6,235 nucleotides of DNA, taken from Fidelibacterota bacterium. Its GTDB lineage: Bacteria > Fidelibacterota > UBA2242. A program made the translations under genes and the position numbers. Under the pieces are notes generated by a model, which was given only the letters and a program-made list of their open reading frames with translations, searched no databases and had not been told where the DNA came from. How positions within the stretch are numbered: position 1 is the first letter of the stretch; every line of letters starts with the position of its first letter. The stretch is from positions 1-6,235 of the forward strand of contig JAFGXZ010000183.1 of assembly GCA_016936335.1 (NCBI GenBank). Reading direction: 5' to 3'. This document shows positions 1 through 5,386 of the stretch, one piece after another.

Positions 1-4
1 CCTG

Positions 5-24
5 AGCCCCGACCCGCCGGGGCT
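5..24 (-). terminator. Possible terminator hairpin at window edge
   Basis: A perfect 6-bp GC-rich inverted repeat, AGCCCC and GGGGCT, with an 8-base loop lies 4 bases beyond the stop codon of the small membrane protein gene. Its position just after the last gene of a minus-strand cluster fits an intrinsic terminator. The T-tract that would confirm it would have to lie at or beyond the left edge: the four bases visible after the stem on the minus strand are CAGG, which is not a T-run. It is therefore only a candidate. Confidence 0.35.
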
Positions 25-28
25 TCGT

Positions 29-367
29 TCAACCATTGGCTTCGGCGCTTGGATTCCCGACATGGATTCCTTTTTCCTGTTCTTTACAGCGCTCCCGGAA
101 TTTGTGCTGGAATTTCGTTTTCCAGTATTCCCCATGATGATCGTGATCGGAATGATGCCCACTGACCTTGAATAAGAGATGCGATAAAAGCACCAGGCCC
201 CAGGCCTGCCAATATGTAATTATCCCTAATCCAAAAATTACCGGCATTAGCCAGTTCCAGAGAACCATCACAAAAAACCCGAAAATAAACGCCGCAGCAA
301 TTGCCAGGGCAATACCGCCAACAATCCAGGGAATGATACGTGCAAATCTACTTCTTTCCATACACAT
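29..367 (-). CDS. Small two-helix membrane protein with His/Asp-rich segment, partner of an ECF sigma factor
   Basis: This 112-residue protein has no assignable function. It has two hydrophobic segments, about residues 11-37 and 41-66, followed by a HHSDHDHH cluster (71-78) and a charged, probably helical tail (81-100). The core around WNWLMPVIFGL and the WQAWGLVLLSHLLF stretch resembles, from memory, a family of short conserved membrane proteins often found beside ECF sigma factors. That recollection is unchecked. The gene starts 12 bases after the sigma gene stop, and its AGGAGA ribosome site abuts that stop, so the two are surely cotranscribed. I infer a role tied to the sigma factor, perhaps as membrane sensor or regulator, but it lacks the HxxxCxxC motif of zinc-binding anti-sigma factors. 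The histidine cluster could bind metal. A start at the third residue (Met3) is also possible, but the ribosome site favours the first Met. Confidence 0.75.
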   Translation of the reverse strand: MCMERSRFARIIPWIVGGIALAIAAAFIFGFFVMVLWNWLMPVIFGLGIITYWQAWGLVLLSHLLFKVSGHHSDHDHHGEYWKTKFQHKFRERCKEQEKGIHVGNPSAEANG

Positions 368-373
368 TTTTTG

Positions 374-379
374 TCTCCT
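374..379 (-). promoter_or_regulatory. Shine-Dalgarno site of the small membrane protein gene
   Basis: AGGAGA on the minus strand, with its GGAG core 7 bases before the ATG at 367. It directly adjoins the TAA stop of the sigma factor gene, so a ribosome finishing the sigma gene sits on this site. It supports the chosen start and suggests translational coupling. Confidence 0.75.
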
Positions 380-916
380 TTATTCGTTTTCTATGATCTT
401 TTTGATCGATCTCAGGCGTTTTCGCAGAAACGCCACTGCATATCGTTTACGTGCAATCAATGTATTCACCGATACATCTTCAATCACAGCGATTTCCCGA
501 AATGTAAGCCCCTCAATCGCCTGCAGAATAAAAACCGTTCGCTGTTCTAAAGGCAATTCTTCAATCGCATCCATTATTGATTCGTAGATCAGTTCCCTGG
601 TTGGAACATCCAATACTTCCAGATCACCGATCTCAAATAAACTCTCAATGCCGAGCGCATCATCCGGGGATAATTCAAGGGGTTTCTTTTTCCGATACCA
701 GTCAATAATCCGGTTCCGGGCCAGGGTATAAATCCAGGCAGCCAGATCTTCAATCGGTTCCAGTGCATTAACGGATGTCAGCGTTTGATAAAATACATCC
801 TGGGCAATGTCTTCCGCATCTTCCAACCGGCGAACCTTGCTGCGGATGTAGGCTAAAAGTTTGGGGTGTTCTTTTTGGTAACTTTCTGAAATCTGTCTGG
901 TCATTACTGCTTCCAT
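380..916 (-). CDS. RNA polymerase sigma factor, ECF subfamily (sigma-70 family)
   Basis: A 178-residue alternative sigma factor with the two domains usual for the ECF group. Region 2 spans about residues 16-80: the DAEDIAQDVF motif (33-42) matches the core-binding helix, and WIYTLARNRIIDWYRKKK (61-78) matches the -10-recognition and melting part. A linker of about 35 residues precedes region 4 (about 112-168), with LPLEQR (121-126) and a helix-turn-helix over LTFREIAVIEDVSVNTLIARKR for the -35 element. The length is normal. It should direct polymerase to a small regulon, which cannot be read from here. The next gene encodes a small membrane protein that may control it. The start is uncertain: Met1 (916) has only a weak AGGG upstream, whereas Met5 (904) has GGAAG at suitable distance. 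An 8-bp palindrome lies just upstream of Met1. Sigma function is near certain; the subgroup is not assigned. Confidence 0.95.
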   Translation of the reverse strand: MEAVMTRQISESYQKEHPKLLAYIRSKVRRLEDAEDIAQDVFYQTLTSVNALEPIEDLAAWIYTLARNRIIDWYRKKKPLELSPDDALGIESLFEIGDLEVLDVPTRELIYESIMDAIEELPLEQRTVFILQAIEGLTFREIAVIEDVSVNTLIARKRYAVAFLRKRLRSIKKIIENE

Positions 917-918
917 CT

Positions 919-932
919 CGCCCTATAGGACG
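919..932. repeat. Short palindrome just upstream of the sigma factor start
   Basis: CCTATAGG at 922-929 is a perfect 8-bp palindrome, extended to an imperfect 14-base one (CG.CCTATAGG.CG) with one non-matching pair. It ends 2 bases from the first possible ATG of the sigma gene and so covers the region of its ribosome site. It could be an operator or a small RNA hairpin that limits translation, or simply chance. A -10-like TATAGG inside it would give a nearly leaderless message, which would favour the second ATG. Confidence 0.3.
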
Positions 933-965
933 AATGAATGGGAAAAATAGTGTAAACTTTTCAAA

Positions 966-1439
966 TTAATCAAAAAATGCCTCTTTGCCGGGGTAATGCA
1001 TCTTGGCCCGGGCGACCTCTTCCGGGTAAACAAAGTAATCCACAATCGCTTCAGTGCAGAGCAATCCTCCTCCGTCAAAGAGATACGTCTGCACAGAGAT
1101 TATTCGCTTTTTATATTCGATTATTTCCGCAGTCAGCCGGATTTCGCCCTTATCGATAAAAACCGGTTTTTTATATTGCACTTCCATTCTGGACGTCACC
1201 CCGCCGGTTCCGGCAACGGTGTAAACTGTCCAGCTGGCCACCTCATCCAGCAATGTCGCCTGAATACCGCCATGCAGGACATTCGGATAGCCCTGGTATT
1301 CATCCTTCGGTTTCCAGCGGGCTTTGATCTTTTCCCCATCAAGATAAAAATCCAGGTGCAGACCCACCGGATTATCCGGCGAGCAGACAAAACAGTTGTA
1401 GCCTTTCAGGTCGGAAAAAGGATTCTTCAATTTTTTCAT
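966..1439 (-). CDS. PaaI-like hotdog-fold acyl-CoA thioesterase
   Basis: A 157-residue single-domain hotdog protein of the PaaI/YbgC-type thioesterase superfamily, expected to hydrolyse an acyl- or aryl-CoA thioester in the cytoplasm, probably as a tetramer. The signature is the central helix segment HGGIQATLLDEVASW (56-70), with the HGG turn and an acidic pair D65/E66 in the catalytic position. SRMEVQYKKPV (83-93) is the usual following strand, where thioesterases bind the CoA moiety. The N-terminus carries CFVCSPDNPVGL (16-27), a CxxC plus NPxGL signature common in one uncharacterised branch of the family; the cysteines could bind metal or be relics. No paa or fatty-acid genes are nearby, so the substrate is open. 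It lies 49 bases upstream of the sigma gene on the same strand and may share its transcript. The ribosome site is mediocre (GGAG 11 bases before ATG). Confidence 0.9.
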   Translation of the reverse strand: MKKLKNPFSDLKGYNCFVCSPDNPVGLHLDFYLDGEKIKARWKPKDEYQGYPNVLHGGIQATLLDEVASWTVYTVAGTGGVTSRMEVQYKKPVFIDKGEIRLTAEIIEYKKRIISVQTYLFDGGGLLCTEAIVDYFVYPEEVARAKMHYPGKEAFFD

Positions 1440-1464
1440 TTACCAATACACTCCGCTATTTTGT

Positions 1465-1493
1465 TTCATATCACATTTTCGTAAGTTTAGCAA
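1465..1493 (-). promoter_or_regulatory. Candidate sigma-70-like promoter for the thioesterase gene
   Basis: On the minus strand TTGCTA (1493-1488) and TATGAA (1470-1465) are separated by exactly 17 bases. Each matches 4 of 6 consensus positions. Transcription would begin near 1458, giving a leader of about 20 bases that contains the GGAG at 1454-1451. The match is modest and was found by eye, so it is only a candidate for the start of the thioesterase-sigma-membrane protein transcript. Confidence 0.3.
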
Positions 1494-1535
1494 ATTCTGT
1501 GACAACTATCCACCTTCTCTTTCATCTGAATCCGG

Positions 1536-1543
1536 TATATTTG
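1536..1543 (+). promoter_or_regulatory. Possible Bacteroidota-type -7 element before the radical SAM gene
   Basis: TATATTTG matches the TAnnTTTG -7 consensus described for Bacteroidota promoters. No matching upstream TTTG/TTG element is seen at the expected 19-21 bases. Transcription would begin near 1550, which agrees with translation from the second ATG (1566) rather than the first (1554). It is weak on its own and is noted because a similar element stands before the next gene. Confidence 0.25.
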
Positions 1544-1553
1544 AGTCAGAAAA

Positions 1554-2642
1554 ATGGGAAAACCAATGCAAGAAAATTCAAACTATATAGATTTAATGAA
1601 CCAGGGCATTCGGCAACTGGTTTCTGACGCCCTGAAAGTCAGCCTGAAAAAACCCTCGCTGGCGCTGTTTATTCTGAAAACTATCCGCTGGCAGAAACAG
1701 GCTGAGAAGCGCCGCGCCAAATGGGAACAACAGGGCGTGCATGTACCACCCTTCATGATCATCAGTGTTACAAATCGCTGCAATCTGAAATGCAAAGGCT
1801 GCTACGCACTGGCCCAACAGCGTGAAAACAAGCCTGAAATGGATAGCGCCAAGTTACAAGAAATCATCGGCGAAGCTCATGAACTCGGCGTATCCATTAT
1901 CCTGCTTGCCGGCGGCGAACCGCTGATCCGGCCGGACCTGTTCGAAATAACCGCCCGGTTCCCGGATATCATCTTTCCGGTGTTCACAAATGGATTATTG
2001 CTGAATCCCGCCACAATTGCCGAATTCAGAAAGCAGAAGAATGTTCTGCCCATTATCAGCATGGAAGGAATGCGCACCGAAACCAATGAACGCCGGGGCG
2101 AGGGTGTCTATGATCATCTGGTTCGTATAATCGAACGGATTAAGAAAACCAGCATCTTCTTTGGCATTTCATTTACCATGACTCGTCAAACATTTGATAT
2201 ACTGACTAATGAAAATTTTATCAAATCCCTGGTAAAACTCGGCTCTAAACTCTTTTTCTTTATCGATTATATCCCCGTTCAGGATGGCACGGAAGAGATG
2301 GAACTGACTCTTGAACAAACTCGCAGTGTCTATAGCCTGATGGAAAATTTCCGGTCGAAATTCCCCGCCCTTTTCGTCGCCTTTCCCGGTGATGAAGAAC
2401 AATATGGCGGATGTCTGTCTTCCGGACGCGGGTTCGTACATGTATCACCCGATGGCAGCCTGGAGCCCTGTCCCTTTGCACCCTATTCCGATGCCAGCCT
2501 CAGGGATTTATCATTGAAGGATGCGCTGAGATCAAAATTTCTTGAGACCATTCGCGAAAATCGGGATAAGCTGGACGAATCCAACGGCGGTTGCGCGCTC
2601 TGGGTGCATCGTGAATGGGTTAAATCCCTGATTCCTGATTAA
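1554..2642 (+). CDS. Radical SAM enzyme of unknown substrate with reduced SPASM/twitch-like C-terminus
   Basis: A 362-residue enzyme with a helical N-terminus (about 10-62), a radical SAM core and a short auxiliary-cluster-like end. C76-x3-C80-x2-C83 binds the 4Fe-4S cluster that reductively cleaves S-adenosylmethionine, and GGEP at 120-123 contacts the SAM amino group. The C-terminal region has C287-x13-G301-x4-C306, the opening signature of SPASM/twitch domains, but only one further cysteine near the end (C347). It could therefore hold a single auxiliary cluster with an open site. I recall similar proteins in clostridia and archaea as an uncharacterised family; the reaction is unknown. No peptide precursor or cofactor gene lies next to it, so a peptide-maturase role is not supported. 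Starts at 1554 or 1566 are both possible: GGGAA 5 bases before the second ATG is the better ribosome site, which would give 358 residues. Confidence 0.9.
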   Translation: MGKPMQENSNYIDLMNQGIRQLVSDALKVSLKKPSLALFILKTIRWQKQAEKRRAKWEQQGVHVPPFMIISVTNRCNLKCKGCYALAQQRENKPEMDSAKLQEIIGEAHELGVSIILLAGGEPLIRPDLFEITARFPDIIFPVFTNGLLLNPATIAEFRKQKNVLPIISMEGMRTETNERRGEGVYDHLVRIIERIKKTSIFFGISFTMTRQTFDILTNENFIKSLVKLGSKLFFFIDYIPVQDGTEEMELTLEQTRSVYSLMENFRSKFPALFVAFPGDEEQYGGCLSSGRGFVHVSPDGSLEPCPFAPYSDASLRDLSLKDALRSKFLETIRENRDKLDESNGGCALWVHREWVKSLIPD

Positions 2643-2654
2643 TATATCCGCAGA

Positions 2655-2675
2655 TTTTGGGCGATTTTCCCAAAA
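2655..2675 (+). terminator. Weak hairpin after the radical SAM gene
   Basis: A perfect 7-bp inverted repeat, TTTTGGG and CCCAAAA, with a 7-base loop begins 12 bases beyond the radical SAM stop codon. It has only three G-C pairs and is followed by CCAATTC rather than a T-run, so it is a poor intrinsic terminator on the plus strand. It may slow polymerase or protect the 3' end. The position between two genes that look separately transcribed is the main support. Confidence 0.3.
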
Positions 2676-2714
2676 CCAATTCAACAAACCCCTATAGAAT
2701 TCAGATTTTCTTCG

Positions 2715-2722
2715 TAACTTTG
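2715..2722 (+). promoter_or_regulatory. Possible Bacteroidota-type -7 element before the dipeptidase gene
   Basis: TAACTTTG fits TAnnTTTG and lies 19 bases before the dipeptidase ATG, much like the element before the radical SAM gene. Transcription would start near 2729, directly at the ribosome site, giving a leader of only about 13 bases. No upstream TTTG/TTG partner is present. Low confidence. Confidence 0.25.
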
Positions 2723-2729
2723 CTCCGCT

Positions 2730-2734
2730 AGGAG
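2730..2734 (+). promoter_or_regulatory. Shine-Dalgarno site of the dipeptidase gene
   Basis: AGGAG ends 7 bases before the ATG at 2742. This strong site fixes the start and leaves a complete lipoprotein signal peptide. Such a strong site is unusual for true Bacteroidota, which mostly do without it. Confidence 0.75.
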
Positions 2735-2741
2735 ACTTGAT

Positions 2742-3965
2742 ATGAAAATAGGAATATTCACAATCGGATTTCTCTCACTATTTATTTTGAACGCTTGCAG
2801 CAGTACAATCATCTCAGACCGGAAAGCCATGCGTATCCATCGCGAACTCCTGACCCTGGATTCACATACCGATACCCCCATGGACATGCTGCGCTGGAAT
2901 GCCGATATCAGCCGGAATCTGGCCGGCAGTGCCTGGGACGGGAAAGTGGATATTCCCCGTATGGAAAAGGGCGGGCTGGATGCGGTTTTCTTTGCATGCT
3001 GGGTCGGTCAGGGACCGCGAACGGCGGACGGCAATCGCAAAGCAAATAATAAAGTTAATCGGATGATTCAGGCGATCCACAATGCCGTCAAAGCCAATAG
3101 TAATCGGATAGAATTAGCGTTGGATGCAGATGACGCATCACGCATCACAAAATCCGGTAAACACGCCATCTATATTGGTATCGAAAACGGGTATGCCATT
3201 GGCCGGGATTTGGCCGAAATAGAAACCTTTTACAATCTCGGCGCACGGTACATCACTCTTTGCCATGTTGAAAATAACGACATCTGTGATTCCTCCAATG
3301 ATACCACAGAACATAACGGTTTGAGTGAATTTGGAAGAACCGTTGTCCGGGAAATGAATCGCCTGGGAATGTTGGTTGATCTTTCACATGTGTCGGATAA
3401 AGCATTTTATGATGTACTGGAAATATCGAACGTTCCCATCATTATCTCTCATTCCTGCGCCCGGGCGGTCTGTGACAATCCCCGCAATCTCAGCGATGAA
3501 ATGCTACTGGCGTTGGCAAAAAACGGCGGCGTTATCCAGGTCGCTACTTACACGGAATATGTCAAAACTCCTGCGCCCAATCCCGAACGGGAAGCCGCTG
3601 AGAAAGCGCTGAACGACAAATACCCCCATTACAATCAGATGACGGAAGAAGAGAAAAAGCCGGTTTTGCAGGAACATTATAAGCTAAAACAAAAATACCC
3701 CGGAAAACTGGCCACAGTCAGTGATTATATAGATCATATCGAACATATCGTCAATTTAATTGGAATCAACCATGTGGGTATCGGTACCGATTTTGATGGC
3801 GGTGGTGAGCTCGATGGTCTGATGGATGTCAGCCAGATGCCGAATATTACCAAAGAACTGCTGAGACGCGGTTATTCCAAAAAGGATATTCAGAAAATCT
3901 GGAGTGGCAATTTCCTGCGGGTTTTCAGAGAAGTGGAAAGAGTTGCAAAGAGCCACACAGAGTAG
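2742..3965 (+). CDS. Membrane dipeptidase, family M19, lipoprotein
   Basis: A 407-residue zinc dipeptidase related to mammalian renal dipeptidase, hydrolysing dipeptides, often with tolerance for a D-residue at the second position. The start carries a lipoprotein signal: hydrophobic residues 5-17, lipobox LNAC with lipidated Cys19 and Ser20 at +2, so it is probably anchored in the outer membrane facing the periplasm. All expected zinc ligands are visible: H42 and D44 (SHTDT), E148 (GIENG), H216 (LSHVS) and H237 (ISHSCA). The 21-residue gap between the last two equals that of the human enzyme. D350 in IGTDFDGGG matches the conserved substrate-side aspartate. A charged helical insert (about 275-325, rich in K and E) separates the last two parts; I recall it in FCB-group members. 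The last residues KSHTE are encoded by units of an intergenic repeat array that runs over the stop. It probably serves nutrient dipeptide use or peptidoglycan recycling. Confidence 0.95.
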   Translation: MKIGIFTIGFLSLFILNACSSTIISDRKAMRIHRELLTLDSHTDTPMDMLRWNADISRNLAGSAWDGKVDIPRMEKGGLDAVFFACWVGQGPRTADGNRKANNKVNRMIQAIHNAVKANSNRIELALDADDASRITKSGKHAIYIGIENGYAIGRDLAEIETFYNLGARYITLCHVENNDICDSSNDTTEHNGLSEFGRTVVREMNRLGMLVDLSHVSDKAFYDVLEISNVPIIISHSCARAVCDNPRNLSDEMLLALAKNGGVIQVATYTEYVKTPAPNPEREAAEKALNDKYPHYNQMTEEEKKPVLQEHYKLKQKYPGKLATVSDYIDHIEHIVNLIGINHVGIGTDFDGGGELDGLMDVSQMPNITKELLRRGYSKKDIQKIWSGNFLRVFREVERVAKSHTE

Positions 3966-4003
3966 CACAGAGAATGCTCAGAGATTCACTGAGATTACTT
4001 AGT
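3946..4003. repeat. Degenerate CACAGAG array with 10-11 base spacing
   Basis: Five related heptamers begin at 3946 (CAAAGAG), 3956 (CACAGAG), 3966 (CACAGAG), 3977 (CTCAGAG) and 3987 (CACTGAG), followed by a decayed sixth near 3997 (ACTTAGT). The spacings are 10, 10, 11, 10 and about 10 bases. The first two units lie inside the dipeptidase gene and encode its last residues; the rest fill the gap to the his operon. I recall similar CACAGAG-type intergenic runs from many environmental bacterial genomes, without knowing of a proven function. They could be protein-binding sites on one helix face, or a drifting simple repeat. Confidence 0.75.
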
Positions 4004-4020
4004 ACTTTATTAAATACCAT

Positions 4021-4049
4021 AAATATTGCGATTTGATTCGCAAATATTT
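4021..4049 (-). terminator. Candidate hairpin between convergent dipeptidase and hisIE genes
   Basis: Arms AAATATTGCG (4021-4030) and CGCAAATATTT (4039-4049) pair over 10 bp with one bulged A and an 8-base loop. The structure starts directly after the hisIE stop codon, the expected place for the his operon terminator, and it could work in both directions between convergent genes. Only the inner part is GC-rich. The AT-rich outer arm ends in TATTT on the minus strand but no longer T-run follows, so strength is doubtful. Confidence 0.45.
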
Positions 4050-4634
4050 CTATTTATGCCGCTTTTTCAACACATCTAAAATCTCATTTAACGAAATATC
4101 TTTATCGGCCAGTAATACCAGCAGATGGTACAACAGATCGGCGATTTCTTCTTGCATTCGTGGAATATCATCACTGACCGCATCGATAAGGACTTCCGTT
4201 GCTTCTTCACCGACTTTCTGGGCAATTCGCTTAATGCCGGCGTTGAAAAGTGTATTGGTGTAGGACCCCTCTTTCGGATTGATTTTTCGATCAGCGATTA
4301 CTTTTTCCAGTTCAAACAAGAAATTCGAGGCAGTATTCACTTCATTAAAGCAGGTCTCGGCGCCGGTGTGACAGCTTGGTCCGGTTGGACTAACCTTCAC
4401 CAGTAATGTATCGCCGTCACAATCCACCAGAATTTCTTTCAGCAGCAGGAAATTGCCCGATGTTTCTCCCTTTGTCCATAATTGTTGCCGCGAGCGGCTG
4501 AAAAAGGTCACTTTGCCGATTTCCAGCGTCTTGTCGTAGGCTTCCCGGTTCATATAACCCAGCATCAACACCTTGCCGGTTTTTTCATCCTGGATAATCG
4601 CCGGAACCAGTCCCTTGCTAAAATCTATCATCAT
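4050..4634 (-). CDS. hisIE: Bifunctional phosphoribosyl-AMP cyclohydrolase / phosphoribosyl-ATP pyrophosphatase
   Basis: A 194-residue fusion enzyme for histidine steps 2 and 3. The N-terminal HisI part (about 1-105) opens the adenine ring of phosphoribosyl-AMP: it shows [18 protein letters not shown] (44-61), the metal site DCDGD (71-75) and the zinc cysteines C72, C88 and C95. The C-terminal HisE part (about 107-194) removes pyrophosphate from phosphoribosyl-ATP: it is an all-alpha NTP-pyrophosphohydrolase domain with the EExxE site E143/E144/E147 and E163-x2-D166. Both sites are intact and the length is near the usual 200. Its ATG overlaps the hisF stop as ATGA, with GAGGTG 6 bases upstream inside hisF, so translation is probably coupled. 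An ATG one codon later is also possible. It is the last gene of the his operon here, followed by a candidate terminator. Confidence 0.98.
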   Translation of the reverse strand: MMIDFSKGLVPAIIQDEKTGKVLMLGYMNREAYDKTLEIGKVTFFSRSRQQLWTKGETSGNFLLLKEILVDCDGDTLLVKVSPTGPSCHTGAETCFNEVNTASNFLFELEKVIADRKINPKEGSYTNTLFNAGIKRIAQKVGEEATEVLIDAVSDDIPRMQEEIADLLYHLLVLLADKDISLNEILDVLKKRHK

Positions 4635-5386
4635 AGTCGCACCTCTACATTTTTTTTCTTCAAATACTGCTTTAATTCCGGAATGGGGATTTCGCCGAAG
4701 TGGAAGACACTGGCCGCCAGCGCCGCATCGGCTTTTCCATCTTTGAATACATCAACAAAATGCCCTCTCGTTCCGGCCCCGCCGGATGCAATAATTGGGA
4801 CTGGCAAAGATTCGGATAATTCTCTGGTAATCCTTAATGCAAATCCATTTTTTGTGCCGTCATGATCCATGGATGTGAGTAAAATTTCTCCGGCGCCTCT
4901 CTCGACGACTTCCCGGGCCCAATCCTGTGTAATGCGCTTCGTCGGCGTTCGACCACCATGAATATATACAATATCACCGTGTTTCAAATACTTTGTATCA
5001 ATTGCCACCACCACGCACTGACTACCAAAACGCAATGCCAATTTTTCCACCAGCTCAGGATTATCAACCGCTGCCGTATTGATACTGATTTTATCCGCCC
5101 CCGCATCCAGCAGACGGGCGACATCGTCTTCGTTGCTGATCCCGCCACCCACCGTAAACGGAATATTCAGAGTTCGGGCCACTTTTTCCACCAGTTCCAC
5201 AAAGGTCCGGCGTTTTTCCACCGACGCGGTAATGTCGAGGTAAACCAGTTCATCGGCACCCTGGGCAGCATAAGCAGCACCCAGTTCCACCGGATCACCG
5301 GCTTCCCGGATATTGACAAAATTAACACCCTTGACGGTCCGCCCATTACGGACATCCAGACAGGGAATGATCCGTTTTGCTAACAT
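4631..5386 (-). CDS. hisF: Imidazole glycerol phosphate synthase, cyclase subunit
   Basis: A 251-residue (beta/alpha)8-barrel that uses ammonia from HisH to convert PRFAR to imidazole glycerol phosphate and AICAR, linking histidine and purine synthesis. The catalytic aspartates are at the standard positions D11 (IIPCLDV) and D130 (VVAIDTK), with D176 in TSMDHDGT. Phosphate-binding turns are seen in TVGGGI (78-83) and IASGGAGT (199-206). The length is normal and the end ([16 protein letters not shown]) is typical. The start overlaps the hisA end by 7 bases, and an AAAGGA site sits inside hisA, 5 bases before the ATG. Its partner HisH is encoded two genes upstream, with hisA between them, the usual order hisH-A-F-IE. 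No damaged motif is seen. Confidence 0.98.
   Translation of the reverse strand: MLAKRIIPCLDVRNGRTVKGVNFVNIREAGDPVELGAAYAAQGADELVYLDITASVEKRRTFVELVEKVARTLNIPFTVGGGISNEDDVARLLDAGADKISINTAAVDNPELVEKLALRFGSQCVVVAIDTKYLKHGDIVYIHGGRTPTKRITQDWAREVVERGAGEILLTSMDHDGTKNGFALRITRELSESLPVPIIASGGAGTRGHFVDVFKDGKADAALAASVFHFGEIPIPELKQYLKKKNVEVRL

Noticed and set aside
29..367. Small membrane protein as a zinc-binding anti-sigma factor
   Set aside because: The HxxxCxxC motif is missing, and the protein is mostly two membrane helices with a short tail, so the label would claim too much.
168..587. Open plus-strand frame of 139 codons opposite the sigma and membrane protein genes
   Set aside because: It lies antisense to two well-supported genes, has no recognisable domain and no convincing ribosome site, and is a shadow of their codon pattern.
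996..1484. Open plus-strand frame of 162 codons opposite the thioesterase
   Set aside because: It is entirely antisense to a gene with clear family motifs, and its composition (many H, R, F and I) is typical of a shadow frame.
1554..2642. Radical SAM gene as a peptide maturase of a ribosomally made natural product, with the following gene as processing peptidase
   Set aside because: No precursor peptide frame is seen, the neighbouring peptidase is a lipid-anchored M19 dipeptidase with its own start signals, and no export gene is near.
921..2697. The shared octamer CCCTATAG at 921-928 and 2690-2697, upstream of the sigma and dipeptidase genes, as a common regulatory site
   Set aside because: A single 8-base match in different orientation relative to the two genes and at different distances is within chance for this length.
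3946..4003. Direct repeats as a possible CRISPR array
   Set aside because: Units are about 7 bases with 3-4 base spacers and are degenerate. CRISPR repeats are much longer, and no cas gene is present.
4958..5383. Open plus-strand frame of 141 codons opposite hisF
   Set aside because: It is antisense to a conserved enzyme gene, with no motifs and no upstream signals.
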